From Gp7-AA10 sp035636095 (GTDB lineage: Bacteria > Acidobacteriota > Thermoanaerobaculia > Gp7-AA8), in the NCBI GenBank assembly GCA_035636095.1, contig DASPZU010000033.1, forward strand, positions 1 to 15,617: a DNA stretch of 15,617 nt, written 5' to 3'. Position numbers and translations under genes: made by a program. This document shows, in pieces, positions 1 through 7,717 of this stretch (positions are counted from its first letter, which is position 1; every line of letters begins with the position of its first letter). Below the pieces are notes generated by a model. That model saw only the letters and a program-made list of their open reading frames with translations, had not been told where the DNA came from and did not search any database.

Positions 1-36
1 CGGGGAGAGGGTGGCGCGCAGCGCCGGGTGAGGGGA
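1..36. repeat. Partial copy of a G-rich palindromic intergenic repeat
   Basis: Positions 3-18 are identical over 16 nt to positions 3257-3272 in the second copy, and similarity continues for several more bases (CAGCGCC against AAGCGCT). Only the right-hand part lies in the window. The sequence then continues into a GGGTGAGGGG motif often seen in this kind of dispersed purine-rich repeat. It lies upstream of the membrane glycosyltransferase gene at 130. The reading frame of that gene is open through it, so an early GTG start at 28 would translate repeat DNA; this is one reason for preferring ATG 130. Confidence 0.55.
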
Positions 37-129
37 CGAGCCAAGTCACGGCAGCCGCCGTCGCGATCAGCAGCACCACCACGGCGTAATCGATCGATTT
101 CACTTGACGCGATTAAACTAGCCCGCTCC

Positions 130-1683
130 ATGCCGCGCAAGCCGCGAAAAGTCGAACCACAGCCGGCAGCTCCTCACTTTTTCGTTTTCTTCGGCCTGGC
201 GGTCCTAATCCTCATCGTCTTCGGACAGGTCACCTCGCACGCATTTCTCAATTACGACGACGGCCAATTCATCTATGAGAACGAGCATGTCCGCAACGGG
301 CTGACCGTCGATGCGATCGGCTGGGCGCTCTCGTCGACGTCGATCGGCTGGTATCCGATCACGTGGTTGTCGCACATACTCGACGTCGATCTGTGGCGCA
401 TGCAGGCGGGGATGCACCTGATGACCAGCGTAGCGCTGCACTTTCTCAGCGCCTGCCTCCTCTTTCTGGCATTGCAACGCATGACGCTCGCGAGGTGGCC
501 GAGTGCCTTCGTGGCCGCCATCTTCGCGGTCCATCCGGCGCATGTCGAGTCGGTGGCCTGGGTTTCCGAGCGCAAAGACACGCTCAGCACAGTTTTGGCG
601 ATGCTGGCGATTTTTTTCTACGCCTCCGCGCCGGCGAAGCGCCTGCGGGTCTTCGTCGCGCTGGCGCTCAGCCTGATGGCCAAGCAGATGTACATCACGC
701 TGCCCTTCGTCCTCCTGCTTCTCGATTTCTGGCCGCTGGCGCGACGCGGAATTCGCACATTGATCCTTGAAAAACTTCCCCTGTTCGCGCTTTCAATTTT
801 CGGCGCGGTCATGGCGGTCATCGGCCAGCGTAATCTCGCGACGCTGCAGACCGTCGAGACGATCTCGCTGGCGGCGCGCCTCAGCAACGCGGCGGTTGCC
901 TATCTCCGCTACATCGGAAAATTCTTTGTGCCCATCAACCTTGCAGTTCTTTATCCCATGCAGCCGATCTCCACGGCCATGGCCATCGGCGCGCTGCTGC
1001 TGCTGCTCGCGATCTCTTTGGCAGCGTTCTATTACCGCAATGCGATTCCGTATCTCTTCACGGGCTGGTTCTGGTTTTTGGGAACGCTGGTGCCGGTCAT
1101 CGGCATCGTGCAGATCGGCATCCAGGCGATCGCAGACCGCTACACGTACTTTTCGTTCATCGGATTGTCGATCATGGTGGCGTGGGCGATTCCACGACGC
1201 GCGTTAATTCCGCTCGCCGCGATCGCAACCATCGCATTCAGCGCCATCGCATTGCGTCAGGTCGGATATTGGAAAGACAGCGAGACGCTGTTCACGCATA
1301 CGATTGCAGTCACCCCGCCTAACGCCCTCGCCGAATACTCCCTCGGGCAGACCCTGGAGCTGACCAAGCCGGCGGCAGCAGTCGAGCATCTGCGACGCGG
1401 AATCGAGCTGGTCGAGCAGATGCCCAACGCCGATGCCAAATGGCACGCCCAGGTTTACGTCGGCCTGGGAACCGCGCTGATGATGCGCGCGCATCCGCTG
1501 CCCATCGGCCCGCAGCGAAGCGCGGAGATCCACGACGCGATCTCGCAATTTCAGCGCGCACTGGCCATCGATCCCGATGCGCCGCACGCGAAGAACAACA
1601 TCGCGCTGGCCCAGCAGTGGCTCAGCGCGCGCGAAACTCCTCCACCGTCTCCCGGATCGCCCGGCGCACCGCTTCCTCGCTAG
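130..1683 (+). CDS. TMTC/PMT-like polytopic membrane glycosyltransferase with C-terminal TPR repeats
   Basis: A protein of 517 aa if it starts at ATG 130. The frame is open upstream to GTG 28 and beyond, but that part is Arg/Pro-rich and overlaps a repeat. The first membrane span is at about residues 16-37. An NYDD acidic motif (41-44) follows, as in the first external loop of GT-C enzymes. The signature HVESVAWVSERKD (about 138-150) and ADRYTY, characteristic of bacterial TMTC-like proteins, are clear. About ten membrane spans are followed by a short region of TPR-like helices (about 386-500) ending in a Pro-rich tail. Family members are thought to move a sugar from a polyprenyl-phosphate donor to an acceptor outside the cytoplasm; donor and acceptor are unknown here. 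The last 62 nt overlap the 3' end of the convergent epimerase gene, so the Pro-rich tail is translated from that gene's antisense strand. Confidence 0.8.
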   Translation: MPRKPRKVEPQPAAPHFFVFFGLAVLILIVFGQVTSHAFLNYDDGQFIYENEHVRNGLTVDAIGWALSSTSIGWYPITWLSHILDVDLWRMQAGMHLMTSVALHFLSACLLFLALQRMTLARWPSAFVAAIFAVHPAHVESVAWVSERKDTLSTVLAMLAIFFYASAPAKRLRVFVALALSLMAKQMYITLPFVLLLLDFWPLARRGIRTLILEKLPLFALSIFGAVMAVIGQRNLATLQTVETISLAARLSNAAVAYLRYIGKFFVPINLAVLYPMQPISTAMAIGALLLLLAISLAAFYYRNAIPYLFTGWFWFLGTLVPVIGIVQIGIQAIADRYTYFSFIGLSIMVAWAIPRRALIPLAAIATIAFSAIALRQVGYWKDSETLFTHTIAVTPPNALAEYSLGQTLELTKPAAAVEHLRRGIELVEQMPNADAKWHAQVYVGLGTALMMRAHPLPIGPQRSAEIHDAISQFQRALAIDPDAPHAKNNIALAQQWLSARETPPPSPGSPGAPLPR

Positions 1684-2581
1684 ACATTCTCGGGCGCCAT
1701 CCCAGCGTTTCCATGCGGCGCGTGTCGAGGCGTACCTGCGGCACGTCGCCGGGCCAGCCGCGCGGTCCGCCGGTGAATTCGAGTCGCACGCGCTTTGGAT
1801 CGAGGCCCATCGCTTCGATCGTCCACTGCGCGATCTGATTCACGGACGTCGCTCCGGTAACCGCGAGGTTGTAGCAGTTGACGATTTCTTTTGCGCGCTC
1901 GTAGCCGAACATCATCCCGTCGAGGCAATCCTCGACGTGGACGTAAGGCTTGGACTGCCTGCCGTCTCCCAGGATTTCGAGTCGGGTCGGATCGCGCTGC
2001 AATTTCAAAACGAAATCGTGGATGACTCCGTGCGTCGGAAACGGTCCGGCGATGTTGCCGAATCGATAGATCCAGCTCCGGATGCCGTAGTTGTTCGCGA
2101 AGGCAGTGATCAATGTCTCCGAGGCGACCTTGCTGGCGGCGTACAGAGAGATCGGAAGAATCGGCCCATAGTCTTCCGGCGTGGGCATGACCGCCGGCTC
2201 GCCGTAGATCGATCCGCTGCTCGAGAAAATCAATTCCCTGGTCGCGGCGATGCGCATCGCTTCCAGAACGTTGTACGTCGCCAGCGTGCCGCCTTTCAGA
2301 TCGAAGTCGGTGTATTTCGTTCCGAAGCTGATGTCGCTGTTGGCGGCCAGGTGCCACACCAGATCGGGCTTGGTTTGCTGCAAAAGCTCGATGAGCGGTT
2401 CGCGATGGAGAAGATCGAGCTCGTAGAAATGAAAATACGGATTGCCGGCCGAGCGCGCGATGAATTCACGCTTGCCCAGGAAATAGTTGTCGATGCCGTG
2501 GACCTGGTGGCCCGCGCCTAACAGACGCGGAAGAAGATTGGTCGCGATGAAGCCGGCCGCTCCGGTCACCACGATTTTCAA
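1622..2581 (-). CDS. NAD-dependent epimerase/dehydratase (extended SDR) acting on a nucleotide sugar
   Basis: A protein of 319 aa, the usual length for sugar-nucleotide epimerases and dehydratases. The N-terminal Rossmann motif is TGAAGFIA (6-13), with Ala in place of the last Gly. D31 at the end of strand beta-2 suggests NAD(H). The catalytic set is S122/S124 in SSSGSIYG and the YAASK tetrad residues Y147 and K151. The sequence resembles UDP-glucose 4-epimerase-type enzymes, but substrate cannot be read from it; a GDP-heptose or UDP-hexose is likely from context. The start codon is TTG, chosen because the frame begins directly with the Rossmann strand (KIVVTGAAG) and overlaps the upstream stop as TTGA, indicating translational coupling. 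It is the last gene of the minus-strand run. Its 3' end overlaps the convergent gene by 62 nt, with no visible terminator between them. Confidence 0.88.
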   Translation of the reverse strand: MKIVVTGAAGFIATNLLPRLLGAGHQVHGIDNYFLGKREFIARSAGNPYFHFYELDLLHREPLIELLQQTKPDLVWHLAANSDISFGTKYTDFDLKGGTLATYNVLEAMRIAATRELIFSSSGSIYGEPAVMPTPEDYGPILPISLYAASKVASETLITAFANNYGIRSWIYRFGNIAGPFPTHGVIHDFVLKLQRDPTRLEILGDGRQSKPYVHVEDCLDGMMFGYERAKEIVNCYNLAVTGATSVNQIAQWTIEAMGLDPKRVRLEFTGGPRGWPGDVPQVRLDTRRMETLGWRPRMSSEEAVRRAIRETVEEFRAR

Positions 2582-3972
2582 ACGAGCGCCTTTCGCGTTT
2601 TCTCGAGCTCCTCGGGAGTGCCGATCTCGAAGAAATTATGATCGACGACTTCACACCCGAGCTTGCCGACAGCCGCCAGGCGTGGAAAGACGATCTCCTC
2701 GAATGAGCCTTTTTCCGGCAGCCAGTCGATGACGCCGGCCGGCATCATGGAAAAACCGGCGTCCATGTACGGCAGCTCCGGCGCCCGTTTGTCGAATCGC
2801 GTGACGCGATGGCCCTCGATGTCTGTGTTGCCGGCCGAGATCCGGCCATAGACAGCCAGACATGGCTGGTCGTGTTCGCGCACGAAGCGATCGTAATCGA
2901 AGCGGCGAAGAACATCGCCGTAAGTGAGGAGGAAGCGATCGCCGAGAAGTGCACGCGCCTGCCCAACCGCGCCGGCGGTGCCGAGCGGCTCGCGATCGCG
3001 GCTGTACTCGATGCGAACGCCGAAGCGGTTGCCGTCGCCAAAATGTTTTTCGATCACATCGCTGCGATAGCCGGTCAGCAGGACGAAGTCCCGCAGTCCA
3101 CGGGCTGCAAATGACTCGATGACGAATTCGAGGAACGGACGATCGCCGATGCGCACCATCGGCTTCGGGATGCCGCGGGCGAGCTCGCCCAGGCGCGTGC
3201 CGAGTCCGCCCGCCAGGATGGCGACCTTGGTCATCGAGGTCCCTCTCCCTCTTCGCGGGAGAGGGTGGCGCGAAGCGCTCCGCGGCACCTTCTCCCCGCC
3301 GCGCGGGGAGAAGGGTCTCACAGCTCGCGCGTTCCACAACCGCTTGAATGTCCACAGAGTACTTTTGAATCGTTGCAGCGTCGACGCGCCGATGCGTTCG
3401 CGATACTCGATCGGAATTTCGGTGACGCGATATCCACGGCGATGCGGAATGATCAGCATGTCGACCGGCAGCGCCGGCCCATTCGGATCCCACTCGATCG
3501 CATCGATCATCGATTTGCGATAGGCGCGCATGCCGCTGTGCACGTCGGTGGTTTTGATTCCGTGCAGCAGCCGCGCCGTCCATGCGAACACGCGATTCGC
3601 GATGTAGTTTGCGAGCGGCATCGCCTTTGGCCTTCTGGCGAGGCGCGTGGCGTTGACGAGATCAAAATCCCTCTCGATCATACGCACCAATTTGGGGATG
3701 TCTTCGACAGGGTAGGTGTCGTCGCAATCGAGCGTGACGACGACCTCGCCGGTGGCCTCGCGCACCGCGCGGTCCATGGCGGGACCGTAACCCTTGGGCG
3801 GAAATTGTTTGATCACCCGACATCCGAGCTGCTGCGCCACCTCGGCGGTGCGATCGCGGCTCGAGTCGACGATCACGATTTCTGCGTCAGGCACGACGCG
3901 TCGAATGTCCTCGACGACTTTGGCGACTGCGCCTTCTTCGTTGAGCGTGATCATCGAGACGGAGACCTTCAT
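2578..3972 (-). CDS. Fused DPM1-like family 2 glycosyltransferase and HddC-like sugar-1-phosphate guanylyltransferase
   Basis: A single open frame of 464 aa. Residues 1-218 are a GT2 of the dolichyl/polyprenyl-phosphate mannosyltransferase type: NEE (11-13), VDSSRDRT (35-42), an LDCDDTYP acidic metal-binding motif (81-88), SGMRAYRK and PIEYRERIGAS. It has no C-terminal membrane segment. Residues about 219-246 are an Arg/Pro/Gly linker translated from a palindromic repeat. Residues 247-464 are a complete NTP-transferase: LAGGLGTRL, PKP, LGTAGAV, a GD metal site, DAGFSMM and a C-terminal FEIGTPEELE. With hddA, gmhA and gmhB nearby this half best fits D-glycero-alpha-D-manno-heptose-1-phosphate guanylyltransferase (hddC). 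The start at 3972 overlaps the methyltransferase stop as ATGA; a longer frame from 4020 only adds overlap. The second half could also be made separately from ATG 3234. The GT2 donor is inferred to be the GDP-sugar made by its partner. Confidence 0.82.
   Translation of the reverse strand: MKVSVSMITLNEEGAVAKVVEDIRRVVPDAEIVIVDSSRDRTAEVAQQLGCRVIKQFPPKGYGPAMDRAVREATGEVVVTLDCDDTYPVEDIPKLVRMIERDFDLVNATRLARRPKAMPLANYIANRVFAWTARLLHGIKTTDVHSGMRAYRKSMIDAIEWDPNGPALPVDMLIIPHRRGYRVTEIPIEYRERIGASTLQRFKSTLWTFKRLWNARAVRPFSPRGGEKVPRSASRHPLPRRGRGTSMTKVAILAGGLGTRLGELARGIPKPMVRIGDRPFLEFVIESFAARGLRDFVLLTGYRSDVIEKHFGDGNRFGVRIEYSRDREPLGTAGAVGQARALLGDRFLLTYGDVLRRFDYDRFVREHDQPCLAVYGRISAGNTDIEGHRVTRFDKRAPELPYMDAGFSMMPAGVIDWLPEKGSFEEIVFPRLAAVGKLGCEVVDHNFFEIGTPEELEKTRKALV
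3241..3249 (-). promoter_or_regulatory. Shine-Dalgarno-like site for an internal hddC start at ATG 3234
   Basis: On the minus strand the repeat ends in GGGAGAGGG, followed by six bases (ACCTCG) and ATG at 3234-3232. That ATG opens a complete 218-aa nucleotidyltransferase beginning MTKVAILAGG. The purine run is well placed to act as a ribosome binding site, so a free HddC may be produced in addition to, or instead of, the fused protein. The purine run belongs to the palindrome and could be hidden in its hairpin. Confidence 0.5.
3241..3314. repeat. Double-hairpin palindromic repeat inside a coding frame
   Basis: Two adjacent inverted repeats. Hairpin 1 pairs 3241-3249 (CCCTCTCCC) with 3257-3265 across a 7-nt loop. 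Hairpin 2 pairs 3288-3297 (CCTTCTCCCC) with 3305-3314, and two more pairs inside leave a 3-nt loop. The spacer carries GGTGGCGCGAAGCGC. The same family appears at positions 1-36. The repeat contains no stop in the minus-strand frame used, so it is read through as a linker between a glycosyltransferase and a nucleotidyltransferase. No T-tract follows on either strand, so it is not a standard intrinsic terminator, although the stems could affect mRNA stability. Confidence 0.8.
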
Positions 3973-4688
3973 GCGCGACGCGCCTCGATGATCATCTGAA
4001 ACGCGAGGAGGCCCGGCCACAAACGCGCGACCGCTCGCTCGACCGGATAGGCCGTTTTCAAATACAGCTTGTAAGGTTTCGATTCGAGAATGGCTGCAGG
4101 ATCTTCCTCTTTCCCGCCTAACATCCTCTTCGCGAGCGGGACGAACGGACGCATCAGCCCCGGGTTATAGGTTCGCCGCACCGGCCGGAAGCCTGCCGAG
4201 CGCAACATCTCGATCGCGCTGCCACGCGTGAAAAAGCGGAGATGCGTGCGGTCGAGAACGCCGCTGTCCTGATATCGAAATCGACCGAACAGGAGTCCCA
4301 ATCGAACCGACCACAAGCCGACATTGGGAAGCGAAACGATGATCGTTCCATCGGGCTTGAGAAGGTCGGCGTACTTTTTCAGAACGGTGACCGGCCAGGC
4401 GAGATGCTCGAGCACGTCCGCGAAGATGATCGTATCGAACGCACGTCCGCGCGGCGCCTCCTCCAGGTCGGCCTCGATCACCTGGCCGATGCGCGTTTGC
4501 GCTACCGCGGCCGCCTCGGCATTCGATTCGATTCCTACGACGCGATTGCCGCGCGACTGAATGAATTGCGATGTAGTCGCAAAACCGCAGCCGACATCGA
4601 GAACGTCTTTCCCGGTGCGATCGCCCCAAAGGCGCAGGAGGCCCCAATTGACGTCTTCGAAATATGCGTAAGGCGCCGATTCATCCAT
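3969..4688 (-). CDS. Class I SAM-dependent methyltransferase
   Basis: A protein of 239 aa with a standard class I fold at the N-terminal half. Motif I is VLDVGCGFA (29-37), the acidic residue after strand beta-2 is E54 in VVGIESN, and the post-motif region is FADVLEHL (89-96), all expected to bind S-adenosylmethionine. A DRTHLRFFT segment further on is common in methyltransferases of polysaccharide clusters. The C-terminal third is specific to this subgroup and may bind substrate. Context suggests O- or C-methylation of a sugar or glycan, but the acceptor cannot be told from sequence. The start codon ATG 4688 overlaps the upstream flavoprotein stop by 8 nt (ATGGATGA), and its own stop overlaps the next start as ATGA, so it is translated within the operon. 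Confidence 0.85.
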   Translation of the reverse strand: MDESAPYAYFEDVNWGLLRLWGDRTGKDVLDVGCGFATTSQFIQSRGNRVVGIESNAEAAAVAQTRIGQVIEADLEEAPRGRAFDTIIFADVLEHLAWPVTVLKKYADLLKPDGTIIVSLPNVGLWSVRLGLLFGRFRYQDSGVLDRTHLRFFTRGSAIEMLRSAGFRPVRRTYNPGLMRPFVPLAKRMLGGKEEDPAAILESKPYKLYLKTAYPVERAVARLWPGLLAFQMIIEARRA

Positions 4689-5955
4689 TGCGCAATTCCG
4701 AGGCCAGCGCGAGTGCGCGCTCGACGCAGACGTCGGAGTTGATGTAATCGAATTGTGCGAAGCGGCCTAACAGCTTGAGGCCGGTCGAGGCGACCGAGTC
4801 GCGGAGCGCTTTGACATTCTTCGCGTAATCGAGGTCGTAAACCGGATAACCGTACTGGAAGCGAACCACGCGGCGATAGACGATCTTGCCCGGATCCACA
4901 AAGCCGATTCTCTCGAGATCGGCAATCGTTCGCTCCAGTACCTGGTCGTCGGTCATCTCCCAGACGCCATCGCCGGCGTTGGCGGTGATCTCCGCCATGA
5001 CCGCCGAACCGCCCTGCGGGACGTTGCGAGGGCTGAAGTTCTGCGGAAACGAAATGCGATGACAGATCACGTCCGGGTCGGGGATGTAAACCGCCGTGTA
5101 AGGGTGGCCGGCGTCATTGTGGGCGCCGAGGAGAACGTTGATCAGGGAGTTGTAGCGAAGCTTCGATGCCGTGTCGCGAGCGTCTTTCGGCGCATCCTTC
5201 CAGACGGTGAGTAACTCATGAATGGGTATCGTGGAAACCACCATGTCGTATTGGCGTCCGTTCACAATCCACTTCTCGAGGTCGCGACGAAGTTCCAAGA
5301 CCGGCGTTCCGGTTACGATCTTTCCGCGAACGCGCTTTGCGAATGCATGGACAATGGCCTCGTATCCGCCCTGAGTCGGATAGTAAAAGTGCAGTTGATG
5401 CAAATAGCCCTCGGTTGGAATTCCGATGGACGACTTGAGTACGTCCTCCATCGGCGGCTTCGGAATTCGCGAAACAAATTCGAGGCCGATGCGCGACGGG
5501 TCGTAATTCCAGATCTTGCGGTTGTAAGGGATGAAGTACTTATTCGAGATCCCTTCGCCGAAGGTCGCATAAGACCATTGCGCCAGATTCGCCGGCTTCT
5601 CATTCGCGTGCGGATTGACGATGTATCCGTAGATGCAATCGAAGTTGTCCTCTTTGGGGAGGGAGGCAAGATCATTCTCAAATGGATACTTGACCAGCCG
5701 TCCTTTGAACCAGATTTTGTTTTCGCGGCGGCGTTGATGGACGTTGTCGCCGAGGACCGAGACCATCAGGTTGAGGACGTCTTTGTTCTTGCTGAACATG
5801 ATGTGCGGGCCGGCAGCATCGAACGTGAAGCCCTGATCGCTGATCGATCCGCACAGTCCGCCGATGCGCGCCCGCTTCTCGAGGACTTCCACGTTTTCGT
5901 CGAGGTGGGCAGCGAGCGAGATTCCGGAGATGCCGCCGCCAAGAATCCCGATCAA
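4681..5955 (-). CDS. FAD-dependent UDP-galactopyranose-mutase-like / amine-oxidase-superfamily protein
   Basis: A protein of 424 aa. The N-terminal dinucleotide site is GGGISG (6-11), with E26 ending strand beta-2 and IGGLCG (31-36), then GPHIMF (49-54). The segment YNRKIWNYDPSRIGLEFVSR (144-163) resembles the region of UDP-galactopyranose mutases that reads W-x-x-x-P followed by R-I-P. The C-terminal FAD-contacting segment GRFAQFDYINSDVC is present. These families use reduced FAD to interconvert ring forms of nucleotide sugars, or to oxidise substrates. A mutase acting on a nucleotide hexose or heptose is the best guess from context, but generic oxidoreductase activity is possible. The start is TTG, overlapping the kinase stop as TTGA; it is supported because the frame starts directly with the FAD-binding strand (MIGILGGG). 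Confidence 0.78.
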   Translation of the reverse strand: MIGILGGGISGISLAAHLDENVEVLEKRARIGGLCGSISDQGFTFDAAGPHIMFSKNKDVLNLMVSVLGDNVHQRRRENKIWFKGRLVKYPFENDLASLPKEDNFDCIYGYIVNPHANEKPANLAQWSYATFGEGISNKYFIPYNRKIWNYDPSRIGLEFVSRIPKPPMEDVLKSSIGIPTEGYLHQLHFYYPTQGGYEAIVHAFAKRVRGKIVTGTPVLELRRDLEKWIVNGRQYDMVVSTIPIHELLTVWKDAPKDARDTASKLRYNSLINVLLGAHNDAGHPYTAVYIPDPDVICHRISFPQNFSPRNVPQGGSAVMAEITANAGDGVWEMTDDQVLERTIADLERIGFVDPGKIVYRRVVRFQYGYPVYDLDYAKNVKALRDSVASTGLKLLGRFAQFDYINSDVCVERALALASELRNG

Positions 5956-7010
5956 GCCGTCTCCCGCGCAGCGACGGCCAGCGACTGCGACGCGGAGAGA
6001 AATCCGTGGCCCATCTGCGCGACCACTTTCGTGCCTTCCGGTTCGATGGTGTAGTGCATACGCGGCATGCTGCGGCCGGCCATGAATTTCTCGAGATCGG
6101 CGTGCTGCCTCGAGGAGTACAACATGAGGAAACCCCCGCCACCCGCCCCGATGATCTTGCCGCCTAACACGCCGAATCGCCGGCGGACTTCATCGTAGAT
6201 CTCGTCGACGCGCGACCACGTGATCTTGTTCGACAGCTTCTTCTTGCTCTGCCAGTGCTCGTCGAGCAGCTCACCCCATCGATCGAAATTGCTCGCCTCG
6301 ATGGCTTCCAGAATGCGATGGCCCAGCTCCTTGATGCGGTGGAGGCTGTCCGCGACGCGGGCGTGGTCGACACTGTCCTTCCGCTGCATGGCCTGATTCT
6401 GATCCACCAGCACCTCCCGGGCATCGCGCTGCGATCCGGTGTAGTAGATGTGCGTGTGCGCCACGAAGTCGGCAACGTCGCCGCTGCTCGGCGAAAGCTG
6501 GCGGACTGCAACTCTCCCATCGCGTTCGATCTGCAGGACTGTCAGGCCGCCGAAGGCCGCCATGTATTGATCCTGTTTGCCAATGCCCTCTTTGAGGATG
6601 TCGAGCTCGATGTGACACGCTTCTTCCGCCAGCGTCTGCAATGGAACGTAATCGCGGCGATCGTGATGCAATGCATTGAGCAACCCGACCAGATAACAGC
6701 TCGACGATCCGAGCCCGGTGCCGGCGGGAAGATCGGCAATCGATGCGACCTCGAACGTATGTTCGATTCCGTGGGCCTTCAGCGCCTCGCGCGCCAGCTC
6801 GTGCTTCAATTCGCCAACGTGCTCGACCACCTCGGCATGCGAATAGTGGAGACGGATCTGATGCCCGACCACGGGGCGATTGACCGCCACATACATGTAC
6901 TTGTCGAGTCCCATCGCGAAGATGAATCCGCCGTGTTGCGAGAAGTAGGACGGCAGGTCCGTACCCCCTCCCCCTAATGTGACTCGAAATGGTGTGCGCG
7001 TGACGATCAC
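5952..7010 (-). CDS. hddA: D-glycero-alpha-D-manno-heptose-7-phosphate kinase (GHMP family)
   Basis: A protein of 352 aa, typical of HddA. The N-terminus is MIVTRTPFRVTLGGGGTDLP, the hallmark opening of the sugar-kinase branch that includes HddA. The ATP-binding GHMP motif is PAGTGLGSSS (95-104). GKQDQYMAAFGGL (144-156) supplies the expected acidic catalytic region, and the C-terminal glycine-rich GAGGGGF motif is intact. The enzyme phosphorylates C1 of D-glycero-D-manno-heptose 7-phosphate to give the alpha-1,7-bisphosphate, the branch that leads to GDP-heptose rather than ADP-heptose. The start is GTG 7010, overlapping the transaldolase stop as GTGA. The neighbouring gmhB, hddC-like and gmhA-like genes support the assignment. 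A related fucose- or mannose-type kinase is the main alternative. Confidence 0.88.
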   Translation of the reverse strand: MIVTRTPFRVTLGGGGTDLPSYFSQHGGFIFAMGLDKYMYVAVNRPVVGHQIRLHYSHAEVVEHVGELKHELAREALKAHGIEHTFEVASIADLPAGTGLGSSSCYLVGLLNALHHDRRDYVPLQTLAEEACHIELDILKEGIGKQDQYMAAFGGLTVLQIERDGRVAVRQLSPSSGDVADFVAHTHIYYTGSQRDAREVLVDQNQAMQRKDSVDHARVADSLHRIKELGHRILEAIEASNFDRWGELLDEHWQSKKKLSNKITWSRVDEIYDEVRRRFGVLGGKIIGAGGGGFLMLYSSRQHADLEKFMAGRSMPRMHYTIEPEGTKVVAQMGHGFLSASQSLAVAARETA

Positions 7011-7717
7011 AGCTTGAATCCCGCCGCTGCCGCGTCGCTATAGAACATTTTCACCGTATCGAGCGACAAGTCTTCGAGCGATTTGCCGACCATCGCGAGT
7101 TTCTTGAGGATGTCGGACGTGACAGTGATGATGTGGCACCCGCACGCATCGGCCTGAAAAATATTCAGCAGTTCGCGAGGACTGGCCCACAAGAGCTGCG
7201 CTTTCGGCTTCGTGCGCACAATGGCGGCCGCCTCCGTCATGATCGGTATGGGATCGCGTCCTGTATCGGCGATCCGTCCGGCGAACACCGACACGATTGC
7301 GGCCACCTTCGAGTCCACGGCATCGACCACGCAGCGCACCTGATCGAGAGTCAGAATGGCAGTGATGTTGAGTTTGATGCCCGATGCTGACAACCGGCGA
7401 ATGAGATCGATCGACGAATGGCCGCGCGTGTTCGTGATCGGAATTTTTACGAACACGCCTTCGCCCCAGGTCGTGATGCGCCTGGCCTGGCGCTCCATCT
7501 CGTCAAATTCGTCGGCGAAGACTTCGAACGAGATCGGAAGCCCGCTGACGGCTTTGAGCGCGTCGCGCGCGAACGTTTCGTAATCGGAGATGCCCGACTT
7601 GCGCATCAGGGTCGGATTGGTGGTGAAGCCCTTCACGAGTCCGCTGTCGCGCGCCGCGATCATGTCGCGAATGTCGGCGCCGTCGGCGTAGAGATCAATT
7701 TTGAGACTGTGGGCCAT
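7007..7717 (-). CDS. Transaldolase-family protein
   Basis: A protein of 236 aa from ATG 7717; an upstream ATG at 7765 adds 16 residues that look non-homologous and deepen the overlap with gmhB. The sequence opens KIDLYADGAD and contains GFTTNPTLM, the conserved beta-strand motif of transaldolases, and VFVKIPITNT, whose lysine (residue 91) matches the Schiff-base lysine position. ISFEVFADEFDEM is typical of a short, bacterial cluster-associated subgroup. Transaldolases move a three-carbon dihydroxyacetone unit between sugar phosphates. Within a heptose cluster the simplest role is making sedoheptulose 7-phosphate, the substrate of GmhA; this role is inferred. It overlaps gmhB by 23 nt and the kinase by 4 nt. 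No clear ribosome binding site is visible, so translation is probably coupled. Confidence 0.83.
   Translation of the reverse strand: MAHSLKIDLYADGADIRDMIAARDSGLVKGFTTNPTLMRKSGISDYETFARDALKAVSGLPISFEVFADEFDEMERQARRITTWGEGVFVKIPITNTRGHSSIDLIRRLSASGIKLNITAILTLDQVRCVVDAVDSKVAAIVSVFAGRIADTGRDPIPIMTEAAAIVRTKPKAQLLWASPRELLNIFQADACGCHIITVTSDILKKLAMVGKSLEDLSLDTVKMFYSDAAAAGFKL

Noticed and set aside
3241..3314. Intrinsic terminator in the middle of the operon
   Set aside because: The hairpins are strong but no T-tract follows on either strand, and the sequence matches a repeat also present at the window start.
5218..6054. Open frame of 278 codons on the plus strand
   Set aside because: It is antisense to the flavoprotein gene, whose FAD motifs show it is the real one.
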